Source: JBMOGA01 sp049318625 (lineage in GTDB: Bacteria; Pseudomonadota; Alphaproteobacteria; Rhizobiales; Hyphomicrobiaceae). From it: a stretch of 64,000 nucleotides of DNA. The notes beneath the pieces are model-generated. The model was not told the DNA's origin, made no database searches, and saw nothing but the letters and a program-made list of their open reading frames with translations. The translations under genes and the position numbers were made by a program. Positions 18,894-27,509 of this stretch are shown here, one piece after another; the stretch's first letter is position 1; every line of letters begins with the position of its first letter. The DNA lies in the NCBI GenBank assembly GCA_049318625.1, contig JBMOGA010000013.1, forward strand, positions 18,959 through 82,958, in the 5' to 3' direction.

Positions 18894-19432
18894 TCGGGTC
18901 GCAGGGCGCAGCGGGCGTTGTAGCCGGTCGCGGCGCCATCGTCACGCCGGACCGCTCGCCCACCCTCCCGGCGAACGCACAAGCACCCCGCTCGTAATGC
19001 GTCTCTGAGGCTTGGTGCCCCTTTGCGGCCTGGTTGGTCACCAGACGTCAGGTGCGCAACACGAGAATGAATGAGTTGCCCCTGTTCCCATGGTTCCGAC
19101 CTTTGCTCTCGACCCTGCCGAAGTGGGGCGCAAACATCGGAGCCGGAACAACAGACCGGTTCCGGTTTTTGATTGGATCGGCTCGACGGCCCGGAAGCAC
19201 TCCCAATCCTTGGTCTCAGGGACGGATTCACAGTCTCGGTCGAAGCACCCCGCTTCTTCGGCGACCGATCAGACCCTGGGCCGGACCGATGCCGCCATCG
19301 GCACCGGCGGGCTTCGACCTCGGCGCCGATTGCAGCCGGTTGTGTACGCAGCCGCCATCCGCATCTGCGCCGTCCTGCGCGAACCGTGGTCTGCGAACCT
19401 CTGACCGGCCCTCTGACGGTGTCGATTTCCAC
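18894..19432. other. Intergenic region, no gene seen
   Basis: These 539 bases separate rimO from the broken hydrolase gene. Base composition is less G+C-rich than in the flanking genes, and the short open frames have no recognisable features, signal peptide or ribosome site. No tRNA cloverleaf or strong terminator was found. The promoter of rimO should lie near 18894-19000. Confidence 0.5.
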
Positions 19433-21399
19433 TCACTTTTTCTGTGCTGTCACCCACGGCGCGATATGCCAATCGACCTTGATGCTCTCCGCACAGGAGT
19501 TGTCGAAGCGGCGTTTTGGATTGTCAACGAAGGCGACGCCCATCTCGCCGACACAAGGTTGGTAGGCCACTGCCGCATGGCCGGCTTCGGGGATGAGGAA
19601 GGCTTGGGCGTTGGTCATCTTCTCGATCGCGATCTTTGCCCAACTGGCCGGCGTCTGCACGTCGAACAGGCTGCCGAACGAAAGCGTCGGAATGCTGCTC
19701 TGCACCGTTACATGCCAATTCTCGCGTGGCTGTGCTTTGATCGGGCTGCAACCTTCGAAAAATGACTTGGCCATATTGTCGGTCAGTGCGCCGATATGTG
19801 GGTATTTGAGTTTGGCCGTGAGAGCTTTGTAACCCTCGAACGTGTTGAATGGTATGTCTTCCTGGCAAGCATAAACGTCGAGGTAGAGCCCGGATGTAAA
19901 GGGTTTGAGGCCCGTATAGGTATCGCGCCGGATAATGGCAAACGAACCCTCGATCTCCCGCTCGCTCATGCCGACGATCAGAGCCGCGAGTCGGTCTCTC
20001 GTCCTGCCGGCAAAATGCGCGTCAATGAAGGCCTGAAGCCGTACCTTGCTCGGCTCTGCCGTTTGCATAGTCACGTAATCTGCAAGGACGCGTTTCAATC
20101 GTTCCTGATCGCCACGCATATTCTCGGTCATGGCACCAGCGAGTTCGGAATCGAACAGGCGGGCCAGGGGGCCAAAAGCCGTGGCGCTCTCGTTGGCTTC
20201 GCGCAGCCCCTCCAAGGCGCGGGTAGAACCTTGCCTGGCGCGTTCCGCGATGGCGGCATTGTCCAGAAGTTGCTGGATCAGGGCCTTTTGTGCCGCGTCG
20301 AGTTTGGACGCCGTCTTGAGGATTTCTGCGTCGGTTGGTCTGGGCTTGTCGAAATCGACTGTGACCAGTTTTTCGACCGTCGGCATCTCCTTGCCCTGCC
20401 ACAACTCGTAAATATAGGCGGGTATGAAGCCCGTGATGGAGGCCGAATCGTATTTTCCGTTCCGCGACATGACCGGAGCGAGAACGACGGGGGCCGGTAC
20501 TTTCTGACCGCGAAACGTGATCTGGCCTTTGGCAGCCTTGTCGAGTGTTTCGGCGAAGATTCGCCCAAGCTCCGGGTAGGCTTCGTTGCAGGCCTTGTCT
20601 GCCGAACATTGATCGACGACGTGCTGGATCGCCTCGTCGGTCTTCATGGCGAAGGAATTGTAGAGGTTGACCCAGGATGGCGCGACGCCGTCGATGATGA
20701 CAGAACGGATGTTCTGAGGGGCCACGCGCATCACCTCGAGCGCCAGCTTGGTGCCGTAGGAGATGCCGTAGATGTTGTAATCCTTGTAGCCGAGCGAGGA
20801 GACGATCAGCGGGAGATCGAGCGCATTCTGGGTTGTGTTGTAGGCTGCGAGTGGCACATTTTTCTGCACCAACTCGTCGACGCAGCGTTTCATCTGGTCC
20901 GCTGTCGGTATCGAGTCCGAGGCTCCTGCCGGTTTCGGCTTTGCGATCTCCACCACGTTTTCCGACAACGCATGCGTGCACGTCACCGACCCGCCGGAAA
21001 TCCCCGCCGAGCGTTGATCATAGACCACGATATCCCGGCGGGAGCGCCAGGGGCGGAAGATCCGCTCGACGAGCGGTAGCCCTTTCACCGCGCCGCCCCC
21101 AGGCCCGCCGTGCAGATAGACGAGGGGATCGGCTTCCGGGTATCGGGAAGTCGCTCGCAGCACAGCGAAGGCCAGAGGCAGTTTCTTCCCCCCGCCTTGC
21201 TGCGCTCTTCCGGAACTTTCACGTCACCGCAGATAATCGTGACACCCTCGATCTCGTTCGCCGGTAGCGGCCGCGGACACGCATGAATGGCGATCGCGGC
21301 GCCCGGCCGCTGTGCGATGGCCCTCAGATCGGCGAAGGGATCGGTCGACGGCGTTCCCGACAACGAGGCGATCAAGGCGAGAATCTGGGCGGGCTCCAA
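19433..21399 (-). pseudogene. Exported alpha/beta hydrolase (TAP-like), frameshifted
   Basis: The frame from 21163 down to 19433 is 576 residues of an alpha/beta hydrolase of the tripeptidyl-aminopeptidase/proline-iminopeptidase type. It has LVYLHGGPGGG, DQRSAG, the nucleophile elbow YGISYGT and a C-terminal PEAGHAA histidine. Its natural N-terminal part is in another frame (21399 to about 21190), which reads EIEGVTIICGDVKVPEE. The two join seamlessly (KAGGKKLPLAFAVLRA) if one G is added to the minus-strand run of six Gs (plus-strand C6, 21188-21193). So the gene carries a one-base deletion in a homopolymer, or a sequencing error. The start is TTG 21399 with AGAGGAG upstream. The gene is visibly less G+C-rich than its neighbours, which hints at transfer. 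Confidence 0.8.
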
Positions 21400-21955
21400 G
21401 GAAGCGCTCCTCTCGTCAGCGAGCAGAATTCAGTTGACGTCTAAAATTTTCACGGTTGGTGGGGGCTGGCAAGGCGAATTCCATGTGCCGCAACCGCCTT
21501 GCGCGCGTCACCGATAGGCCGTGTCTGTGACAGCCGCATGCCGGACGGCGGGGACCGCCCCTTCATCGCCCATGCGGCGGCAAGGCTGATTGGTCAGTCT
21601 CGGCGACAGTGCCCGCGACGCGCCGGCCGAAGGCGAGCGGCCGTCCCCAGAATCCCCGCTGCCGCGCCCCGCTAGCCTGTCCCCGCATCGCTCACGGGTT
21701 ATCCATACGCCATCCACAGTTTAGCCAGCGGGCCGGGCCGGAACCTGCGGGCCCGACCCTGGAATCCGGGCTTTCGTGAGCATCAGCCGCTTTGTTTGGT
21801 GGACAACGTGCCCCGCGGCTTGCGAGTCGACCCCCCCCTCTGGTTTCGTGCCTCTTGTTCGGCGCGATTGAGCGCGAGACTGCTCCGCCGGTCGATCACA
21901 AGACCGGAGCGATGGCCGGTGGCGCATGGGCGCCGCGCCCAACCGAGGGACGAGA
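21400..21955. other. Intergenic region, no gene seen
   Basis: These 556 bases lie between two divergently read genes, the broken hydrolase (minus) and ybjN (plus), and should contain both promoters. Two DnaA-box-like words (TTATCCATA at 21699 and CCATCCACA at 21710) lie close together, but they are imperfect and not surrounded by further boxes. A C8 run lies near 21831. No protein-coding or RNA gene was recognised. Confidence 0.5.
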
Positions 21956-22453
21956 ATGGGAACGTCGGAAGCTGGTTACGAACGGGCATCGAACCCCATC
22001 GACTTGGTCGAGCAGGTCGCCGTGGCCCACGACTGGGCCGCCGACCGCAGCCGTGACGACGAGTTGACGCTGATCGTCGCCGGCAGCTGGACCGACTATC
22101 ACGTCTCGCTCAACTGGCGGGACGATCTCGAGACGCTGCACCTCGCATGCGCCTTCGACTTCCGCGTGCCCGACAACCGGTTGAACGAGATCTACCGTCT
22201 CGTCGCCCAGATCAACGAGCAGCTCTGGATCGGCCACTTCGATCTGTGGACCCAGGAAGGGCTCATCATGTACCGGCACGCGCTGATGCTGAACGGCGCC
22301 GTCGCCACGCCGAACCAGTGCGAAGCCCTGCTCAAGGCCTCGCTGGAGGCCTGCGAGCGCTATTATCAGGCCTTCCAGTTCGTCGTCTGGGCCGGCAAGG
22401 AGAGCCGCGAGGCATTGGTTTCCACCATGTTCGAGACCGAAGGCCGCGCCTGA
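21956..22453 (+). CDS. YbjN domain-containing protein
   Basis: A 165-residue cytoplasmic protein of the YbjN family (fold related to type III secretion chaperones). Typical segments are DDELTLIVAGSWTDYHVSLNW, FDFRVPDNRLNEIYRLVAQIN and MYRHALMLNGA. The molecular function is not established. ATG 21956 follows GAGGGACGAGA; an in-frame ATG at 21926 lacks a ribosome site. In many Hyphomicrobiales this gene precedes proC, as here (300 bases upstream), and the block continues with tetR and csaA. Confidence 0.88.
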   Translation: MGTSEAGYERASNPIDLVEQVAVAHDWAADRSRDDELTLIVAGSWTDYHVSLNWRDDLETLHLACAFDFRVPDNRLNEIYRLVAQINEQLWIGHFDLWTQEGLIMYRHALMLNGAVATPNQCEALLKASLEACERYYQAFQFVVWAGKESREALVSTMFETEGRA

Positions 22454-22753
22454 GCTACCCGGCGCTCCGAGCCCGTGCCTGAGCGCTTCTTCCAGTTCGC
22501 GCCCCCACCCCTTTCGTCCTCGGGCTCGATCAACCACAGAGGCATTGTCGCCCTCGGCCGCGTGCCGAGGGCCCCGGGTTCAGGCCGTGCCGACACGCGC
22601 GGTCGCGGGTCGACGGCGCCGCCGGGCACCTCCCGCGCGACACGGCCACGCGTTCGGGCGAGGGATTGCCGCTTTTCTTCTCTGGCATGAGGCCGCGCGG
22701 CGGATGTACGTTGCCGCGGCGCCCGGCGCGCACTGCAGAAGAAGAGGACGACG
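22454..22753. other. Intergenic region with a perfect hairpin
   Basis: No gene was seen in these 300 bases. At 22550-22572 there is a perfect 9-bp hairpin (GCCCTCGGC, loop CGCGT, GCCGAGGGC). It lacks a T-run, so it could terminate ybjN weakly or regulate proC. The ribosome site of proC (GAAGAAGAGGA) is at the right-hand end. Confidence 0.45.
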
Positions 22754-23578
22754 ATGACCATTCAACTCGATGGTCCGCTGGTGCTGGCGGGCGCCGGCAA
22801 GATGGGCGGCGCGCTGCTCACCGGCTGGCTCGCGCAAGGCCTGCCCGCGGCGCGTGTGATCGTGCAGGACCCCGGTCCGCCACCCGATATCCAGGCGATT
22901 CTCGACCGCGCCGGCATTCGATCCACCCCGGAGCTGGGCGACCTCGAACGGCCGCCGGCCGTGCTGCTTCTGGCCGTCAAGCCGCAGATCATGGAGGACG
23001 TGCTGCCGCCGCTCGGCCGGTGCGTCGGACCGGGCACGCTGGTGCTTTCGGTTGCCGCCGGGCGGACGATCGCCAGCCTCGAGCGCCATCTCCCGGCCGG
23101 CACCGCGGTGGTGCGCACCATCCCCAATACGCCGGCGGCCGTCGGGCGCGGCATCACCGTGTGCGTGGCGAACGCCCACGTGACGCCGGCGCAGCGCGCC
23201 TTGTGCGATCAGCTGCTCGGCGCCGTCGGCCAGGTCGGGTGGGTCGACGACGAGGGCCTGATCGACGTGGCGACGGCGGTCTCCGGCTCCGGACCCGCCT
23301 ACGTGTTTCTGCTGGCCGAGGCGCTGGCGGCGGCCGGTGTCGCGGCCGGGCTCGCCCCGGATCTCGCGCGCCGGCTCGGCGATGCGACGGTGGCGGGCGC
23401 TGGCGAACTGCTCCACCGCTCCGGCGAGGATCCCGCCGTGCTCCGCCGCAATGTCACCTCGCCGAACGGCACGACGGCGGCGGCGCTGGCGGTGCTGATG
23501 GCGGATGACGGGCTCGGCCCCCTGCTGACGCGCGCGGTGGCGGCGGCAGCTCGCCGCAGCCGCGAGCTCAGCGCTTGA
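22754..23578 (+). CDS. proC: Pyrroline-5-carboxylate reductase
   Basis: This enzyme catalyses the last step of proline synthesis, reducing pyrroline-5-carboxylate with NADPH in the cytoplasm. The 274-residue protein has the N-terminal Rossmann motif GAGKMGGAL (about residues 13-21), LLLAVKPQ, VRTIPNTPAAVGRG and the C-terminal dimerisation signature TAVSGSGPAYVFLLAEAL. VTSPNGTT is the conserved substrate-site loop. All are intact and the length is normal. A tetR gene follows after 64 bases and csaA after that, a recurrent order in this group. Confidence 0.96.
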   Translation: MTIQLDGPLVLAGAGKMGGALLTGWLAQGLPAARVIVQDPGPPPDIQAILDRAGIRSTPELGDLERPPAVLLLAVKPQIMEDVLPPLGRCVGPGTLVLSVAAGRTIASLERHLPAGTAVVRTIPNTPAAVGRGITVCVANAHVTPAQRALCDQLLGAVGQVGWVDDEGLIDVATAVSGSGPAYVFLLAEALAAAGVAAGLAPDLARRLGDATVAGAGELLHRSGEDPAVLRRNVTSPNGTTAAALAVLMADDGLGPLLTRAVAAAARRSRELSA

Positions 23579-23642
23579 TCCAGTCGGCCCGTGACACCCT
23601 ATTCCCTAAGGAGACGCGGATTGTCCGCGCTGGGAGACCACC

Positions 23643-24335
23643 ATGATGGACATTTCGACGCCACGCGGTCGCATCGTCGCCGCCGCACTGCGGATCGCCG
23701 CCGAGCGCCCGTGGCCCGGCATCACGCTGCGCGACATCGCCGAGGCCGCCGATCTGACCCTGTCTGACCTGGCCCGCGAGTTCGCCGGCAAGAGCCAGAT
23801 CCTCGTCGCCTTCAATCGCGCCATCGACGACGCGGTTCTGCGCAACGCGCCGAAGCCGAGCGCCGGCCAGACCGCCCGCGACTCGCTGTTCGAGGCGATG
23901 ATGGCGCGCTTCGACGCGCTGACGCCCTACCGCGCCGCCGTGCGTTCGATCGTTGCCGAGCCGGTCGCCGACGGCCGCCTGCTGCTGAGCCTGCTCACCT
24001 CGCAGCGCTGGATGCTCGCCGCCGCCGGTATCGACACCGACGGCGTGCGCGGCAAGCTGCGCATCGCCGGTCTCACCTCCGTCTATGCCGGCGTGTTCCG
24101 CACCTGGCTCAGCGACGACGACCCGGGCCTCGCCCGCACCATGGCCGCGCTCGACCGCCGGCTGCGCAGCGGCGAGCGCACGATGGACAGCGTCGAACGG
24201 GTGTGCGCCGGCGCCGGGCGCGCCAAAACGGCGGCCTGTGATGTCCTGCGCGGACTGCGCAACAGGACCGGTCGCGGTGCCGCCGACGCCGGCCCGGCCG
24301 ATGCCGCGCCCCCGGCCGCCCCGGCGGCGGGTTAG
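23643..24335 (+). CDS. TetR family transcriptional regulator
   Basis: A 230-residue protein with a TetR-type helix-turn-helix in residues about 20-50 (GITLRDIAEAADLTLSDLAREF, with KSQILVAF following). The C-terminal part is helical, and the last about 25 residues are Ala/Pro/Gly-rich and probably disordered. In the proC-tetR-csaA block of Hyphomicrobiales this member is conserved; its target is unknown. The start may be either of two adjacent ATGs at 23643 and 23646. Confidence 0.85.
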   Translation: MMDISTPRGRIVAAALRIAAERPWPGITLRDIAEAADLTLSDLAREFAGKSQILVAFNRAIDDAVLRNAPKPSAGQTARDSLFEAMMARFDALTPYRAAVRSIVAEPVADGRLLLSLLTSQRWMLAAAGIDTDGVRGKLRIAGLTSVYAGVFRTWLSDDDPGLARTMAALDRRLRSGERTMDSVERVCAGAGRAKTAACDVLRGLRNRTGRGAADAGPADAAPPAAPAAG

Positions 24336-24364
24336 AGCATTCTCGTCGAGGGAGGGATGGTTCG

Positions 24365-24724
24365 ATGCACAGCGGTGGAGCGCCGGCGCCCACGATCGGA
24401 TTCGACGACTTCATGAAGGTCGATATCCGCGTCGGCACCATCGTCGAGGCGGAGCCCTACCCCGAAGCCCGCAAGCCCGCGATCAAGCTCAAGATCGATT
24501 TCGGGCCGGATATCGGCATCAAGCGCAGCTCGGCGCAGATCACCGTCCACTATGCGCCCGACCGCCTGGTCGGACGCAAAGTGGCGGCGGTGGTGAACTT
24601 CCCGCCGCGTCAGATCGGCAAGTTCATGTCCGAGGTCCTGACGCTCGGGTTCCCGGATGCCGACGGCGCCGTCGTGCTGTTCGCGCCCGATCACCCGGTG
24701 CCGGATGGCGCCCGCCTTTTCTGA
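24365..24724 (+). CDS. csaA: tRNA-binding protein CsaA
   Basis: A 119-residue OB-fold tRNA-binding protein of the CsaA type, a proposed export-related chaperone. Characteristic segments are FMKVDIRVGTIVEAEPYPEARKP, the KLKIDFG strand, QITVHY and the C-terminal LGFPDADGAVVLFAPD with PVPDGARLF. The length is normal. It follows tetR by 29 bases and is followed by a GAGA-loop hairpin. It is cytoplasmic. Confidence 0.94.
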   Translation: MHSGGAPAPTIGFDDFMKVDIRVGTIVEAEPYPEARKPAIKLKIDFGPDIGIKRSSAQITVHYAPDRLVGRKVAAVVNFPPRQIGKFMSEVLTLGFPDADGAVVLFAPDHPVPDGARLF

Positions 24725-24740
24725 GCGGCCGAGAGGCCGC
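24725..24740 (+). terminator. GAGA-loop hairpin after csaA
   Basis: GCGGCC-GAGA-GGCCGC is a perfect 6-bp stem with a tetraloop directly after the csaA stop. The following bases (GGGTTGC) are not a true T-run, so any termination would be weak. Confidence 0.35.
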
Positions 24741-24851
24741 GGGTTGCTCCGCGGGCGGCCGGAGCCGCGGCGGAACCGTGTTCGCCCCGGTCTGTCGTGC
24801 ATCCGGGCGTTTGGCGTATAAGGGCCGACGTCCACAGCCAGCCGAGTTCCC

Positions 24852-26267
24852 ATGCCGAAACCGACGTCCCTGCTGTTTGCCGTTCTGATCCTGCTCGCCG
24901 CGGCCTTGCCCGCCGACGCCCAGCGGCGCGAGCCGCCGGGATCCCGCGAGGCGGTGCAGATGTCGTTCTCGCCGATCGTCAAGCGGGCGGCGCCGGCGGT
25001 GGTGAACGTCTACGTGCGGGCGCGGGTGCAGACGTTCGTGTCGCCGTTCGCGGACGATCCCTTCTTCCGCCGGTTCCTCGGGGACCGCTTCGGCGTGCCG
25101 GCCGAGCGCTTGCAGAACTCGCTCGGCTCCGGCGTGATCGTGCATCCCGACGGCATCGTCGTGACCAACACCCACGTCATCAAGTCGAGCGGCCAGACCG
25201 AGATCAAGGTCGCGCTGGCCGACAAGCGCGAGTTCGACGCCACCGTGCTGTCGCAGGACGACAAGACCGACATCGCCATCCTCAAGCTCGACGGCGGAAG
25301 TGGCAAGTTTCCGTTCCTCGAGTTCACCGACAGCGACACCCTGGAGGTCGGCGATCTGGTGCTGGCCATCGGCAATCCGTTCAACGTCGGCCAGACGGTG
25401 ACCAGCGGCATCATTTCGGGACTGGCGCGCAGCGAGGTCGGCCGCGCGGATTCCCTCGACGCCCGGGTGTTCATTCAGACCGACGCCGCCATCAACCCCG
25501 GCAACTCGGGTGGCGCTCTGGTCGACCTCGGCGGCCGGCTGGTCGGCATCAACACGCAGATCCTGTCGCGCAGCGGCGGCTCGCTCGGCATCGGCTTTGC
25601 GATCCCCTCCAATCTGGTGCGCCTCTACGTCGACAGCGCGCTGTCGGGCCGCAAGGTCGAGCGCCCCTGGCTCGGCGTGAAGTTCGAGGCGGTGACCCGT
25701 GACGTTGCCGAGACCCTCGGCCTGCAGCGCATATCCGGCGCCCTGGTCTCGCGGGTGACGCCGAAGAGCCCGGCCGAGGCCGCCGGCCTCAAGCCCGGCG
25801 ACGTCGTCGTCTCGGTGGACGGCTTCGAGGTCTCCGACCCGCGCTCCATCTACTACCGCGTCACCACGCGCGGCACCGGCAGCAAGTCGAAGTTCGCGCT
25901 GCTGCGCGCGGGCAAGCCGCTGACGGTCGAGATCGCGTTGCAGGCAGCGCCCCGCGGCGGCGCCGACGACGCCCGCAACCTGTCCGGCAGCCATCCCCTC
26001 GACGGCGCGCGCGCCGCCGCGCTGTTACCGGGCCTCGCCGACGAACTCGGCATCGACGACGAGACCGGCATCGTGATCGTCAGCGTCCGGCCGAACTCGG
26101 TGGCCGCCGGCCTCGGCTTCAAGCCGGGCGACCTGATCGTGCAAATCGGCGGCCAGGCCGTCGAGACGCTCGCCGACCTCGATCGCATGCTGCGCCAGCG
26201 CCAGCGGGTGTGGACCATCGCGGTCAAGCGCGGCGATCGGATTCTGCAACTGCAGGTGCCGGGCTAG
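24852..26267 (+). CDS. Periplasmic HtrA/DegP-type serine protease with two PDZ domains
   Basis: An exported trypsin-like protease, 471 residues. The signal peptide ends near residue 23 (PADAQ). In the protease domain the triad is His108 (TNTHVI), Asp140 (DDKTDIAIL) and Ser219 (NPGNSGG). PDZ1 spans about residues 265-355 and PDZ2 about 385-470. It differs from the second HtrA in this window, lacking the Gly/Pro-rich loop. It precedes the caspase-rarA pair, and htrA-rarA proximity is common in Hyphomicrobiales. It probably degrades or refolds misfolded envelope proteins. Confidence 0.93.
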   Translation: MPKPTSLLFAVLILLAAALPADAQRREPPGSREAVQMSFSPIVKRAAPAVVNVYVRARVQTFVSPFADDPFFRRFLGDRFGVPAERLQNSLGSGVIVHPDGIVVTNTHVIKSSGQTEIKVALADKREFDATVLSQDDKTDIAILKLDGGSGKFPFLEFTDSDTLEVGDLVLAIGNPFNVGQTVTSGIISGLARSEVGRADSLDARVFIQTDAAINPGNSGGALVDLGGRLVGINTQILSRSGGSLGIGFAIPSNLVRLYVDSALSGRKVERPWLGVKFEAVTRDVAETLGLQRISGALVSRVTPKSPAEAAGLKPGDVVVSVDGFEVSDPRSIYYRVTTRGTGSKSKFALLRAGKPLTVEIALQAAPRGGADDARNLSGSHPLDGARAAALLPGLADELGIDDETGIVIVSVRPNSVAAGLGFKPGDLIVQIGGQAVETLADLDRMLRQRQRVWTIAVKRGDRILQLQVPG

Positions 26268-26328
26268 GGCGTGTCCCGCGCGGCCACCGCAAGCGTGAAT
26301 CGCTCTCGGTAGCGCCATCGGGCGCGGG

Positions 26329-27357
26329 TCACTTCCAGTCGCACCGCCGCGGGTCGCTGCCCCGGCCGCCGATGCAGGTGAGCCGGCCGTGCGGCGTCGT
26401 CGTGCTCACCGGCCGGCTCCGCTTGACCTCCCCGGCCGGCCAGATCTGGAACGAATAGGCGGTCGGATCGGGCCGGTCGGTGGAGATCTGGCGGTCGGCG
26501 GAGCCCTGGGCCGGGGTGACCCGTTCCGCCGGGACGCTGGCCGCCGGTACCGTCACCGGTGCTCCGTCGGCCGCGAGAAAATAGAACTGCGCCCGCAGCG
26601 CCGAATTCTCCCACGGCACCTGCTTCTGCCGCGTCGCCGCGATCACGTCGTTGCGCACCCCGATCATGATCGCGCTGAGATCCTTGCCCGGCTGCACGAT
26701 GTGCCGCTTCAACGCTTCCGTGAACGGCGAGTTGCGGCCGAGGCCGTCGAGCGCCACGTCGTTGGGCGCGGTGGCGAAGGCGATGAAGGTGCCGACCGAT
26801 GCCGCCTGCACCGCCGCCAGCCCCTTGCCGACGCCGGCCGACCGCGTGCCGAGGCTGCGGGCCAGCGTGCGCGCCAGCGGATTGTCGCGGCAGGCGTCGA
26901 GGAACACGATGCTGGTCCGCGCCGACCGCTCCATCTGGCCGATCAGGGCGTCGAGCCGGACGGTCTGGGCGTCGACCTCGAGTTCGTGCGACAGCTCCGC
27001 ATCGACCGGCACCAGATAGTTGACGCCGGCCACTTGCACGCTGTGCCCGGCGTAGAACAGCACCGCCGTCTCCGCCCCGCCGGCCGCCTCGGTGAACTGG
27101 CGCACGCTGCGCATCAGGCCGCGATGGTCGAGGTCGAACCCCGAGATCACCGCGAAGCCGAGGCCCTCGAAGATCGCCGCCATGTCGCGGGCATCGTTCG
27201 CCGGGTTGATCAGCGGCGCCGCGTGCTTGTAGGCCGCATTACCGATCACCAGGGCGACACGCTTGCCCTCGGCGGCGGCCGCATGGGCCATCGCCCATGT
27301 CGCCATCAGTACGCAGGCAACCAGCCGAACACGCGAAAACAAAAGGGAAAAAACCAT
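26329..27357 (-). CDS. Exported caspase-like (C14 family) protease
   Basis: A 342-residue protein with a signal peptide (residues 1-29, ending AHAAAAEG) and a caspase p20-like domain (about 32-260). The catalytic His is in FYAGHS (H105) and Cys in FLDACRDNP (C156), both intact. The strand RVALVIGNAAY and NPANDARDMA are typical of bacterial caspase homologues. The last about 80 residues (PVTVPAASVPAE onwards) are low-complexity with two cysteines (C328, C339) and show no known domain. The start was set at 27357 because the signal peptide begins there; a longer frame to 27492 is unlikely. It is divergent from rarA. Substrate and trigger are unknown. Confidence 0.85.
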   Translation of the reverse strand: MVFSLLFSRVRLVACVLMATWAMAHAAAAEGKRVALVIGNAAYKHAAPLINPANDARDMAAIFEGLGFAVISGFDLDHRGLMRSVRQFTEAAGGAETAVLFYAGHSVQVAGVNYLVPVDAELSHELEVDAQTVRLDALIGQMERSARTSIVFLDACRDNPLARTLARSLGTRSAGVGKGLAAVQAASVGTFIAFATAPNDVALDGLGRNSPFTEALKRHIVQPGKDLSAIMIGVRNDVIAATRQKQVPWENSALRAQFYFLAADGAPVTVPAASVPAERVTPAQGSADRQISTDRPDPTAYSFQIWPAGEVKRSRPVSTTTPHGRLTCIGGRGSDPRRCDWK

Positions 27358-27509
27358 GGGAACCCGCCGGACATGCGATGGCGCCAGCCTATCACGGAAG
27401 TTGCAGAATGGTAGTCGTACACCCGCCCTGGTGCCGCCCCGTCCAACGACAGCCCGGTCGGGCGCGCCGCACCCTGCCCACCCCCGCCGCAATCGGCTAG
27501 AAGAAGAGA

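Noticed and set aside
17067..18923. 618-codon open frame on the plus strand
   Set aside because: It is antisense to ilvD-like and rimO genes, is rich in Arg/Ala/His and has no known domain; it is a shadow of high-G+C coding sequence.
19090..19404. 104-codon frame in the gap after rimO
   Set aside because: It has no ribosome site, family or composition signal supporting a gene.
21699..21718. DnaA-box-like words TTATCCATA and CCATCCACA
   Set aside because: Only two imperfect copies are present with no dnaA, no A+T-rich unwinding element and no further boxes, so an origin is not supported.
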